Source: Eutrigla gurnardus
Lineage: Eukaryota; Chordata; Actinopteri; Perciformes; Triglidae
Assembly (NCBI GenBank): GCA_963514095.1
Contig: OY741280.1
Location: 10,169,447-10,233,446 of the forward strand
Length of the DNA stretch: 64,000 nucleotides
Reading direction: 5' to 3'
In this document: positions 22,655 to 36,311 of the stretch, piece by piece
Layout: every line of letters begins with the position of its first letter
Numbering within the stretch: the stretch's first letter is position 1
Notes under the pieces: model-generated
Seen by the model: only the letters and a program-made list of their open reading frames with translations
Databases searched by the model: none
Told to the model about the DNA's origin: nothing
Made by a program: the position numbers and the translations under genes

Positions 22655-24482
22655 GAATGTTCCTCACTTCCTTGCCCACACACACACACACACACACAGG
22701 CCTGCTCTTGCCTGTCGTCCGTCTGTTACGACATTGCAGTCGGCCTGACACAGAGAATTTAGAAACACTCTGTTTGTTCAGAGAAGTTCTGGCGTGTCAT
22801 GGCGTTAAAAAAAACAACCCTGCCCTGCATCTAGAACACCGCCTGCACTTCAAAGAGGAGTGTTGCAGGATAGGAACGCTGCACGCGGCATCCCGTGTAT
22901 CGGAGCATGCATTTCCTTGACTATGTATTTGACTTGTTCATGTTCAGTGGGGGCTGCACGGTGGTGCCTCGCAGCGAGAGGGTCCCGGGTTTGATTCCCG
23001 GGTTTGGGCTTGTGTTCCTTCTGTGTGGAGTTTGCATGTTCTCCGGTGTAAGTGTGGGTTCTCTCCGGGTTCTCCAGCTTCCTCCCACAGTCCAAAGACA
23101 TGCAGGATGGGGACCTGTCTGTCTCTACATGTCAGCCCTGTGATAGACTGGTTACCTGTCTGTCTCTACATGTCAGCCCTGTGATAGACTGGTTACCTGT
23201 CTGTCTCTACATGTCAGCCCTGTGATAGACTGGTTACCTGTCTGTCTCTACATGTCGGCCCTGTGATAGACTGGTTACCTGTCTGTCTCTACATGTCGGC
23301 CCTGTGATGGACTGGTTACCTGTCTGTCTCTACATGTCAGCCCTGTGATAGACTGGTTACCTGTCTGTCATGTCAGCCCTGTGATAGACTGGTTACCTGT
23401 CTGTCTCTGCATGTCAGCCCTGTGATAGACTGGTTACCTGTCTGTCTCTACATGTCAGCCCTGTGATAGACTGGTTACCTGTCTGTCTCTACATGTCAGC
23501 CATGTGATAGACTGGTTACCTGTCTGTCTCTACATGTCAGCCCTGTGATGGACTGGTTACCTGTCTGTCTCTACATGTCAGCCCTGTGATAGACTGGTTA
23601 CCTGTCTGTCTCTACATGTCAGCCATGTGATAGACTGGTTACCTGTCTGTCTCTACATGTCAGCCCTGTGATGGACTGGTTACCTGTCTGTCTCTACATG
23701 TCAGCCATGTGATAGACTGGTTACCTGTCTGTCTCTACATGTCAGCCCTGTGATAGACTGGTTACCTGTCTGTCTCTACATGTCAGCCCTGTGATAGACT
23801 GGTTACCTGTCTGTCTCTACATGTCAGCCATGTGATAGACTGGTTACCTGTCTGTCTCTACATGTCAGCCCTGTGATAGACTGGTTACCTGTCTGTCTCT
23901 ACATGTCAGCCATGTGATAGACTGGTTACCTGTCTGTCTCTACATGTCAGCCCTGTGATAGACTGGTTACCTGTCTGTCTCTACATGTCAGCCATGTGAT
24001 AGACTGGTTACCTGTCTGTCTCTACATGTCAGCCCTGTGATAGACTGGTTACCTGTCTGTCTCTACATGTCGGCCCTGTGATAGACTGGCGTCCTGTCCA
24101 GGTGAACCCTGCCTTCTCCCAATGACAGCTGGGATCGGTCCCTCCGTGACCCTGAATACCAGATAAGCGGTAGACGATGGATGGATGGTGTTCAGTGGGC
24201 ACATTTAATGCTGAGAGCGTCCGGCCCAACGGTGCACACGTACCTCTGTTCTTTCACCATAAACGTGCTTGCGTTTTGAATTCCTAAACACCTGAGGCTT
24301 AACATGGACGGAGCTCAGGGGGTTATGACTTCACAACAGTGTGGTCCCGCTGTTTCCCAAACCACCGCTGTGGCTTCACTGAGGATTCCACACAATAAGA
24401 CTCTGGAGTGGTATGTGTGCAGATAAACAGGAAACTTGACATTCCAGACCACTTTTCAGAGGAGTCATGGGATTTGTGTGCC

Positions 24483-24527
<45 letters not shown>

Positions 24528-25975
24528 CCCCTTCGTTCTTGGCTGAGGTAATGAGAATACTCTTGTATTCCATCAGTATGTTCTTCATGCTGCCGGCTGC
24601 CCTCTCATTTATTCGGTCTTCCCCCGTGTGCGTGAAGGAGATGCAGAATCAGGTGCCCACACAGTTTGTGTCCCTTTCAAGTTCACCTCGGTGTGTAGAT
24701 CGCCATCAAGACTCATCGTCTATCTCTCAGTCTCAAAACACACACACGCACACACACACACACACTTGCACAGACCTGCCTTCTAGTAAAACACAGTGAG
24801 GCACAACAAATATCTGCTTTCCAGCTCTCTTATTACTCATGCCAATGTACGATATAGAGACTCTGATTTCACACATAGTTTGTGTGCGAGAGAGAAATCG
24901 AATGTACCACAGACCACATATCTCAAAAATATCTGCCTCTATATCCAAGAGAAACAAAGCATTTTAACATAACCTACAGGTTTTTTAAAGGAATAGAAGC
25001 AAAGCGTTGCCTCAACTCTTAAAGGAGTGATGTTTGTATAAATGTGCTTTCTTGCTGAGAGTTCGATGAGGGTCAACCTGCATCACAGCATCATATCTAA
25101 CCGACTGATATGAGAGAGTGGTGTCGATCTCCTTATCTCCTCATCTTTCTCTCAGCAAAAAAACAATTCTACTGCTTTAACTTTCTTAAAATGTTGAGAC
25201 GTGTTATACTGGATGGTTTTAGAGCTTGCACCTTCATCGACATTCATGTCTAATGTATGTGTGTGTGTGCAGTTTTGTGTGTCTGCGCGTGTGTTTATTT
25301 CAGACGTAGGGAGCAGCATTAGCCAGTGGCGTGAGTACACAGCTGGGGAGGGTTGTTTTGAGTCAGAGACGCCCCGAGCATCTCCTGTGGTTCAAATCAG
25401 CATATTTAGCCGGCTTTAAGCCACTTTAGCCTGCATGAGCATGAACTCTGCCACAGCACAGGGAGTGGATAAACCTCCACCCTGACTGTGATGGAGCCAC
25501 AGGACATGCTACTGCTCTGAGCTCCACATGCACACTTAACATTCATATACAGCCGCGTGAATAGATATCCTAAATTGTGCCTGTTTGTGAGCATCACTGA
25601 AGGTCCAGGACTCAAGTCAAGGCTCCAACCGCCTGCTCTTGGTTTTGGTTGTCCTCCTGTCCTCAGTGAATGCAGCTGTGATGTTTGTCAGCTAAAATCG
25701 TGGTTAGCTCTCTGACAAGATGACATTTTCATCTTGTGTGTGTTTGTGTGTGTGTGTGTTTAAAAGTGTTCTTTGACTTGTGTTCGTTCATCGGACTTCA
25801 AAGGTTTGAGGTGTAAACGAGCAGCTCTACTTGCCACAAGGGCTGGGGTTTCTAGTCAGACTGAGCAGTTTCTGTAAACGTTCACCACATTTTCAGCCGA
25901 ACATCATTCCCATCCGCTGAGCTGCTGACAGAATGTCATGACGAAGTGTTTCCTGCTCCCTATTTGACCCAAACA

Positions 25976-26021
<46 letters not shown>

Positions 26022-26271
26022 GCAACTGTGTGTAGGTTCTCATCCATTGCTATGGATTGTATGTAGCCTGATTAACCCACATTTAGGTCAGTTTCATCCG
26101 AGGGTTAACTCGTTCAGAGCACAAAGCAACAGTTGCTATGGTTACCTGCCACATAATGGCCTTGAGCAGTGATTTAGAGCAGTGTGGTTGATTGGGACTA
26201 TGCAGTTATATTGGACACCTGCCAGCCAATCAGGAGCAATCATAACGTATTAATGTCATGATAACAACTTT

Positions 26272-26324
<53 letters not shown>

Positions 26325-29300
26325 TGGCACCCTGTTGTGGGAGTTCTGGTGAAGTAATGTCTCTGAAGCACAAATAAACCTCAAAACACATCTCCCCTTG
26401 TGTGAAATACTAAATCCTGATAGCAGAGTCTTTTTGCACGTTCCATACATCATCTCACAATTCCCAGTAAATCACCTCCTAACCCCCGCTCCGGGGTGAG
26501 AGGCACGGGAATAAACTACGCCATTAATCATCGGTCGTCCATCCGCTGTCAAATACACAAGGCTGCAGGGAAGACAGCGCTGCCCCTCTGCCAGGACTCA
26601 CTCCTCTATTCCTTCGCCTTTTCTCGCCACCATCTCTCCCTTTCTCTGATTTTCTGTCGGTCTTAATTAGTGGACCAAAGACGACACCCACCAGTGACTC
26701 TGAGATGCTTTAATTAGTAATACCGTATTTAGCATCTCGCATCCATGTAAACATACGCTGTCATGCATCATACCACACGTACGTGTAAGCCGGCTAATGA
26801 AGGCCACGCTGGTGCCTGCAGACAAATACCAAGGGCAGACGCTCTGCAACCGAACGCATCAAGATGGACATTAATCTGCCTTTATGTATTTCCCTCCATC
26901 CGCCCTCTAGCTCATTTTTAAACTCTCTCTCTCCCTGTCATCTTGTGGGTTCTTCTCTAATAACTGCATCTAATCTGCTCTGCTACAGTCTCCCCCATTT
27001 CTCTCGCCCTCCGTCCGTCCATCTGCGCCTTCAGTCCAATCCGTCTAGATGTGCGATCAGGGACATCAGCTGTTGTCATTTTATTCACTCGGTAAATGAA
27101 TGAATCACTTGTTGGGCTCACATACGTATCAAACCTAAAACGGTACATACAATTCTTTGTTTGTTTCTTTGTCCTCTGCGTCGTGGCTTCACTTTGTTCT
27201 CAGTGGAGTCACAGGAAGTTCTCTGTGACAAGCTGACAAGCGGCAGTTTCCTGTTTTGGAGCACAGTGGTGGTTTTAGAGACTCGCCCTCCTCTCAGAAA
27301 AAAAAACCCAGAATAGCGTCTTTGTGATGGAGACATACACTACAATTCTAGATTAAAATCGAGTGGCTTTATTTAAACCACGGGTTATCTGCGCTTGTCT
27401 CTTTTTGCTCTGTATGTTTATACTCATATCTGGTTTGACAGTGTCTTTTATTTGCATAGAAACATCTATGAATTCACCACAGTATTTTATTATTATTATT
27501 CATGTGTTTATCTACCTGCGGGTTAATCTCTGCCCTCTGGTTTTATCTTGTCAGGATAATTTGTTCAGAGTCTACAGTGACGTCAGTGTGGTTGCGTCTC
27601 TCCCTATCAGTAATTTATGTCTGCTAACAAAGGTAAAGGTGCAGGACGGCCTCCACACTTAGATAGTTGGTCAGGCCGCTATGAATATCCTACACCATGA
27701 GGTTTATTAGACTTTTGAGGGAAGGAATCCATTGATTCCATACCAGTTTTTTCATTAAGGATGACATGTTTGTTACATAGTGCATGTATGTCCATCTTAT
27801 TTATGTGTTTCCAGTCTCCTAACTGGGCGACGCATGCACAGCGATTGGTGCAGCCACACAGGGACCATTACCGCTAATGGTACACACACACACACACACA
27901 CACAGGAAGAGATATAGATTGAGACCAACGTTAATCTCCAGAGGCTGTCACCACACTGCATGAGAGGAAGGAGAGTATGACTGATTAGAGTGGTACTGTA
28001 CGCTCATGTGTGAAGCTGCACGTGTCTGTGTTTTAGAGTTAAGTCAATAAGTGTTGGCCCCGCGTCTCGTTCTCCGTCACTGGGGAATTTCCTATGAGCT
28101 TTCGTTTTCAAAGTCAGTGTTTTTCAAAATAAATGCTGTCGGTGTGGAGCCGTCCATCTATTTGAGGTTAATTTAGTTAATGAGGGCACAAGATTAAGTT
28201 GCTTAAGTCAGTGTTTTATTTTGTTGGTATGTTTTTAGAGCCTATAATTGATTGTCATTCCTTTTGCTTCCTGCAGTTTTCAGAGTGAGATTAAAAGGAG
28301 GCTTTCTCTCCGTCCACACCCCCTCTCATGCCCTCTCTCATACCCCAATGCACCGGGGGTATTTTTAGAGCTCCGCCTCCTTCCCTCACCACGCTGGCTC
28401 AGAAATACTTGTCACCGTTGGAGACACTTCTCCATCCTAATGAGGCAAATCTGTGAGGGTTTGTGAGGGTTCAGTGCCCTCCCTTCATTCTGAGGGAAAC
28501 CTTTTCATCCTCTCTGAATTATTCTTTCTCTCACATTCATATTCATTATATGAAACACAGCTCAGGATCTTTCTTTCTCTTATCTCTTTTTGCCTTTCAT
28601 ATCCCCCAGATTTCTTTCATATGAAGGGTCCCCTCCTCTCTCTTAAAAGATCCAAGTGCTCTCAAATGATCTCCTATTTGAATGAATATAGTAATTTATT
28701 AATGAGTATATATTACCCAGCCTGCCGATCAGTATTCACATAAATTAATTCTGAATATGGAGGATGTTGATCGGTCCACTGGTGATCAATTTGGACTTTT
28801 TAAATACTCATACGCCAATTTAGCTTTATGTATTTCAATCAGGAGAGGCAAGCGAATGAAGAAAAGTTAATTGTTTTGTTATTACGGATGATGTGTGATA
28901 ATGAAATCTTGACACTTGAATTCTGCGGGGAGGTTTGTAATGAAAAGGTGTCTGCCCTGAGCGGCAGCAAGATGAATTCCCCGTGGAGTGCAGATACAGG
29001 TGGCGGCTGGTGATTCTGCTGAGACTGGAGGATGATGGGGAGGCAGAGGGCCTGCAAAGCAGCAACATGAACGTACTAAAAACAGAGAGAGAATCATACT
29101 TAACAGGAAAGCACAAGGTTGACGATGTAGGTGTGTGGCTGTACTATTGGGTAGATGTGACGATAAAAGGATTAACAGCTTGAAATTATGAATGAACATG
29201 CGTGAGAGGAGTAAGATATGTGTGAAATAAACTACAGGCCCAGAAGAATGGACAAAAATATGTGCAATCACACTATTTTTATCCATTTTAACTGCCAACT

Positions 29301-32300
29301 ATTCATTGATTCATTCCAGTGACAAGATTCTGCTTTTCCTTGTCGAACTTTATAATAAGCTGAATATCTTAGAATTTTCGATTGTTTGTCAGACAGTGGA
29401 TTTGAGGAAACTGTGATTCTGACATTTTCTAGATGAAACCTTTAATCAATTAAAGCTAGAGTTGAATCATTTCAGTTGGATCATTTCTAAAAATCAATAG
29501 CGCAGGCCGTCTCTTTTTAGTCAAGAAAAGAATTGGCAGATGAATGTGTCCATCGTAGAACTACATTTTGATTTTAAAGCTTTTATTTTTGTTACATATT
29601 GTCTTTTAGATTTTGCTTCCCTGCTTGTAAAACATCAACCTACAGTATTTAAGACATTATTATGCTGAGTATGAGGGCGTTTTGCGTTTCCGATCACTAC
29701 TTAGGATTGAGTCAACTACAGTTATGTCATCCCGCCTCTCCCACATTAAATTAGCTTCAATTAAGTCTTTTATTGGATTTCATCGGGGCTCTAATACAGC
29801 CGTAATTGAATAACTTCACCCACATGTGTGCTCTTATCTGTCCTCGGCGGGGGTGACATCAGATGATGGTGAGCTCAGATAACCTGATTGGCTCTGCCGG
29901 CGTCGTTGCGGAGGGGCAAAATTAGAATGCTGCTGCCTGCCGCCTCTGTCTGGCCAGGTATGATTAATGGGGTAATGGTGAAGGGCAAGGGCAAGCGAAG
30001 GCTTTTAGCATCAGGAAAAACAATAACAGATTGGGAGGAGGAGGCTCTATGTAGTAGACCAAATAATCTGTGTTTGTATATGGTTATATAAGCTGACATG
30101 CCTTTTAATCCTTTTGAGATCCATTCTGGAATGGAATAAAAAAAGGTTTGTCATGCCAAAGCAAAGAATACTCTTCTGAGGGATAACTGTCTGTCGGTCT
30201 CTCTCTTTCAACTCATTTGTCTTCTTCTTATTGCCCCCCCGTCCCTCCTCCTCCTCCTCCTCTCCCTCCTCATCAGGATGGGTCACGTGCCGGTCGGGAA
30301 AGGAAGAAGACGGTGTCCTTCAGCAGCAGCCTGTCAGAGAAGAAGATCAGCAGTGCTGCGGACTGCATCCACTCAATGGTGGGTCGGCCACAGCGTAACC
30401 CCTTTACATACAACGTACATGACATGTGATGTCAATGTATTCTGGTAGATAAGGCTCTACACTGAAAGCCAATGGGTGTCATCTCTTCATCCCAGGTTGA
30501 GGGGATTGAGCTGAAGAAAATCCGGACCAACTCGCGTGTTTACCAGCGCTACTACCTGCTGGACGCCGGCCTCCAGGCTCTCTGCTGGGAGCCGTCCAAG
30601 AAGGAGTCAGACAAAGCTCGCATCGCTCTGGCCTCCATACGGGAGGTCAGTTTCCAGATGATCAAAGATCAGATGTTTTCAAAGACTGACATTGTGGGCT
30701 TCCCCTCAGACAAAGCTAGGCCCCTCCCTCCCCTCCACTTACTTTACTTGCTGATTACGTCATGTGATCCCATGGACAACACATAACCTAATATTGCTAT
30801 TCCTCTAGTTTGACATTCTTCAGACACCAAATGCATTAAAATGGTCTCTCCTAAGACATTTATTGGTTTCTCACTCAGAGAAAGACTGAATGTTGGGACT
30901 TTGAAAATGAATTAACTGTTTTCTACTCTACTCAATGTGTTCAGTGAACTATAGTCCCTTGAGGCTTCTTTGATAAGCTGCTGGTCTAAATCAACCCTCC
31001 CTCATTTTATGAATGATCTCACTGATTACTTTAGACTAAGGCAAGGGGAATAATATTGTACATTGTTTATTTTATATACAACCCTGAGCCATATGGAAAC
31101 GCAGACAGCAATTGATTCATTATTATTCTATTTATTGTGGGTTTTTGCATCAACTGTGGTCTCACATTTTAGGTACGAACAGGTCGCAACACAGAAACCT
31201 TCCGCACCAGCGGCGTTTATGAGCAGATTTCTGAGGACTGTGCATTCTCCATCATCTATGGAGAGATGTATGAGAGCTTGGACCTGGTGGCCAACTCTGC
31301 TGAAGTGGCTAACATTTGGGTGACGGGCCTCAGGTATGACGCAACAAAGAACTGGGAGCAGTCTTACATCGGAAACACGTGTAATGAAATATGTACCAGA
31401 AACACAGCGCACACATCGAATCGTCAAAGAGTCTTCTGATCTTCAGAGATCATAAACATTGGATCAGCAGTATTCACTACATTAAAGACAAATAAAAGGG
31501 CTAGCATTCACACATTTCCCTCTCTGTCATGAATGTTTGTTGAACTAATCAAATCGAATAAATGAGAAGGCTGTGTTTTCCCCCCACATTTTATTCAACA
31601 TAATATCTCCTTGTGGTTCTGGTTTTGTAATATTGTGAGTAAAATATTCTGTCCTCTTGCATCATGTCTGTTTCTCCGCCAGGTACCTGATGCAGTATGG
31701 AAAACATGCCCTGGACATGCTCTCCAGCAGTCAGGACAGCCTTCGTCTTGGCTGGCTGGAGCAGTTGTTCTCCTCCGCCGCTGATTCGGACGGACAGGAA
31801 GACGTCGAGGAAGGGATCCGCTTGCAGTTGGCCGTGAAGTTGATCCAGAGCGTGAACCCCGGGGTGGGCAGCGGCAAAGTGGAGCGCAGGTTTAAAGAGC
31901 TTCAAAGGGTGAGGGAGAGGATGTGCGGGCTCAGTCTGGATAATGAATCTGGAGCGAAAGATCAAGGCGAGAACAGAAGAATAACAGGAAGGAATGAGCG
32001 AGTCACCAGGCAGGAGTTCATCGAGGTCTTTCATGACTTTTGCACACGTCCGGAGCTCTACTTTCTGTTGGTGCAGTTCTCTAGCAACAAGGAGTTCCTG
32101 GACACCAAGGACCTGATACGGTTCCTCGAGGCTGAGCAAGGCATGGCTCAAGTGGGTAACACAAATGCAGAAAACACGTTCATTCTCAAATGCCTTCCTA
32201 TTATATGTCATCACACCTGTCCTTCATCTCACTGTCCCCTTCCCTCTCTGTGTCCTCCAGGTGAGCGAGGAGACCAGCCTGAAGCTCATTCGCTCCCACG

Positions 32301-34493
32301 AGCCGTCGGAGGAGGGCCGGCAGCAGGGGTACCTGTCGCTGGACGGCTTCACCAGCTACCTCACCTCGCCAGAGTGCCACCTCTTCGACAGGGAGCACGA
32401 CGCCGTGTGCCAGGACATGTCCCAGCCGTTGTCTCACTACTACATCAGCTCCTCGCACAACACCTACCTCATCGAGGACCAGTTCCGAGGTCCGTCCGAC
32501 ATCTCCGGCTACATCCGCGCACTCAAGATGGGTTGCCGATGTGTGGAGGTGGACGTCTGGGACGGCCCCGACGAGGAGCCCGTGGTGTGCACTGGACACA
32601 CTCTCTCTCCACCCCTGGCCCTGCGTTGTGTGTTGGATGCGATCCAAAGGTTTGCGTTCGTGGCCTCGCAGTACCCGTTAATTATATGTATTGAGAACCA
32701 CTGTTCACTCCAGCAACAGAAGGTGATGTGGCAACATCTCACGAGGATACTAGGGGACAGTTTGTATACAGATCCCCCATACGAAGGGGAGTCCTACTTA
32801 CCATCGCCGCATGCCCTGAGGCATCGGATTCTACTCAAGAGTAAAAAGTTGAGGACGGGTCCTGATGTGGAGGACGGGGAGGTCAGTGAGGAGGATGAAG
32901 GGGCCGAGATGTGTCAAAGGATGAAGGCCGCTAACAGTGGAGGGGCGGCGTCTGGAGGAAACGAGAAGGACGTGGTGCAGAAAAGTGTCTCCTTCACAGC
33001 CGTCGCTCAGCCCAACCCCCTTCATATCCTCCCCAAACGTTTCAACCTCTCGAAGGAACTCTCCGACCTCGTGACTCTCTGCCACTCGATCCGCTTCGTT
33101 GACTTCCCCACATCCTCCAAAAGCCAAAAACCTTGGGAACTGTGTTCCTTCCACGAGTCTCTGGCCATGCGCCTCGCTGGCGACAGCCCCGGTGACTTTG
33201 TCAACCACAACAAGCGTTTCCTGTCGCGGGTGCACCCCAACCCCATGCGTATCGACTCGAGCAATATGAACCCTCAGGACCTGTGGAAGTGCGGTTGCCA
33301 GATTGTGTCTATGAATTTCCAGACGGCAGGGCTGATGATGGACCTGAACACAGCCTGGTTCAGGCAGAACGGAAACTGTGGTTACGTTCTGCGGCCCGCC
33401 ATCATGCGGCAGGAGGTGTCTTATTTCAGCGCAGACACCAGAGACACGGTGCCTGGTGTGTCTCCACAGCTGCTCCATGTTAAGGTGTGGTGGATTAATG
33501 ACCCCAAATAAATGTGAACATTCTTTTAAACCGGGAAAATAATCTTCTTAATGAATGACGTTCCTTCTCCCAGGTGATAAGCGGCCAGAACCTGCCCAAG
33601 CCGAGGGGTTCGGGAGCCAAAGGAAACGTGGTGGACCCCTACGTGTACGTTGAGATCCACGGCATCCCAGCTGACTGCACAGAGCGCCACACCAGAACGG
33701 TGACACAGAACGGGGACAACCCCGTCTTCGACGAGAGCTTCGAGTTCCAGATCAACCTGCCGGAGCTCGCCATGGTTCGCTTTGTGGTGCTGGATGACGA
33801 CTTCATAGGGGATGAGTTCATAGGTCGGTGTCATGGAGTTTGTAAGAGTGGATCAGACTGTTTGAGTGTTATATTTCTTTATAATTCTTCTAAATGAAAT
33901 GTGATCTCCGTACTACCACAGGTCAGTACACCATCCCTCTGGAGTGTCTTCAGCCGGGCTACAGACATGTCCCGCTCCAGTCTCTGACAGGGGAAGAACT
34001 TCCCCACGCCAAACTCTTTGTCCATGTGGCCCTCACCAATCGGAGGGGAGGGGGAAAGCCTCACAAAAGGGGACTGTCCGTGCGGAAGGCCCGCAAGGGG
34101 AGGGACTACACGGCTTTGAGGGACTTGGGGGTCCGGGCTGTGGACGAGGTTTTCAAGATGGCTGCTCCTCCGCTGAGAGAAGCCACTGACCTGAGGGAAA
34201 ATATGCAGGTGAGGAAGAGTGAATATTTGCCCAAAATATACCAGTTCCAGCTCCTCAATTGTGATGATTTGCTGCTTTGAATATCTCTGGGTTTTGGGCT
34301 TAAGGTCAGACAAAACAAACAATATGAAGATGTTGCTGCAACCCCCAAATTAGCACCTTTCCTTTTCATTGTAAGTGGATGGGGAGTTAACAAAAGACTG
34401 CGACTGAATTTTCGGCAGCTGTTGCAAAAAGCTGACCTAACCTTTATGAGAGAGCAATTTGGTCTAGCTCTGTTGCAGGAGTGGATTTTGATT

Positions 34494-34585
<92 letters not shown>

Positions 34586-35830
34586 GCAAATCAAATGGAA
34601 CATAGTGTGGAGAAAAAAATTTGATAATTTAAATGTGATATCTTTCTGTGTGTCTGTACTGTTTTAAATAACAAAAGAGGAAAAGTGTAAAACTTTCTGT
34701 TTAAATAACAGTTGTTTTATCTGTCTTTTTTTTCCCCACCAGAACTCTGTAGCAGTGTTCAGGGAGCTGTGTGGGGTGTCTGCGGTGGCTAACCTCATGC
34801 AGTGCGTGCTAGCTCTGGGCGCCAGGGTGTCAGGACCAGACGGGGCACCTCTACTACTGTTTGACCTCCGGGACCACTACCCCATGCTGGAGCCCCAGGG
34901 GCCCCTGCCCGACGTCCTTCGCCGGGTCATCTCCACCTATGAAATGGTGAGCAATGAAGAGCGCTATACATTACTTCTGGTTTTGCACCAGATGGAGGAG
35001 TCTCACATCGCTGACATGCATTAAAAGGAAGGGAAGAGCAGATAAAAAGCAGCAATTGTCACTAATGATGCATTGCTATGTAGCAGACAACATTCCCATT
35101 TGTTCTTGCTGTCACACGGCTCATAAACACATCAGCGGCGTCCTCACCTTGGCCTGTAGCCGCAGTGTGTATTAGTGTACATCCGCCCCAAATACACTTC
35201 TGTCGACCAAGCAGAAAGTTATTTAACAGACTTAATTTATTTAATGATGTCTAAAAATAAATCCAGCCTCCCCTCTGGAAATAAATACAAAGAAAGAGGG
35301 ACAGAGGGAACAAAGAGGTCAGAGCGGTCAATTGGTCCGTTAGTCAGCTCATTAAATAGTCAATAAAGAAGGATTTGTTTGGATGCTCAGCTGCTTGGAT
35401 ATAATGTCAGGCGTCCTCACTTTCATATCTCACTCTCAACACATTCCCTTTTAGTCTCTATGGCCGTCTTTCAGCCTCCTTCTCTCACGTATTCACCCCT
35501 CTCAGTGTCCGCCTCCTCTTTCTCCCCCTCCGGGTCTTGTTGCACTGTGGCTGACCACCTATATGTGGTTTCCATACAGCTGTGGTCCAGCACTTGAGCC
35601 TGTCTTGCCATGTTAAAACGTTGCTGCGGTAAACGACATTACATCCCTTTCCTGCCGTCTGTCTGGCTACGGCAATTGTTTTGTAAATTGATATTTACTC
35701 AAAGTGCACTTGTTTGTGTTTAATATTAGATATTCCCCAGGAGTCTCTTGGGTAGGATGATGGACAGTCAGGATGAATTGCCAATTTAGAGATACTGTCC
35801 AGAGAGCATCATGTGATGTGATGTGATGTG

Positions 35831-35913
<83 letters not shown>

Positions 35914-36262
35914 TAGCCAGGGACAGGCTGTAGTACAGACATATAGATCTGTTTCCTATTTAGTTATGATTCAGGCTTCAGTGAATAAACTTTGACACTT
36001 TAATTTAACTAGGGTTGTTTGTCATTGCTATGCAAGAGGCAGCAGCGCATACCTGTGACTGTCTGTGTGCATGAACGTGTAGGTAAAAATGTTTGTCTGT
36101 GTGTGTATGTTTGGCCACTTTTATTTCCAGCCAAGCAGAGCAGAGTTGAAAAAGCTTGCTGAATACCATTACCATAGATCTGAATGTTGTTCGCTTAAAT
36201 GGATTCCTCACCTCAATCCTGATGCCGGGAGGGGAGAGGCAAATAAGACAGGAAATAGGGAT

Positions 36263-36311
<49 letters not shown>

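Larger units (their letters stand above)
21410..30276 (+). other. plcl2: plcl2 intron 1 (8.9 kb)
   Basis: Donor AAG/gtaggc at 21410 and acceptor catcag before 30277. It contains a V-SINE with an internal minisatellite (22941-24199) and several (AC)n/(GT)n arrays, listed separately. Scattered open frames up to about 138 codons (for example 28882-29298 minus) have no recognisable protein similarity. I see no additional exon or RNA gene that I can support. Confidence 0.8.

Noticed and set aside
22952..23030. Possible tRNA gene at the SINE head
   Set aside because: The B-box-like GGTTTGATTCC belongs to the tRNA-derived SINE head. No complete cloverleaf with anticodon arm could be folded by eye.
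23112..24089. Possible CRISPR-like array of regularly spaced repeats
   Set aside because: The units are contiguous 41-bp tandem copies with no variable spacers, inside a SINE in vertebrate DNA.
31591..33478. Long minus-strand frames opposite plcl2 exons 5 and 6
   Set aside because: They are shadows of long GC-rich coding exons. The plus strand carries the conserved X/Y domain sequence.
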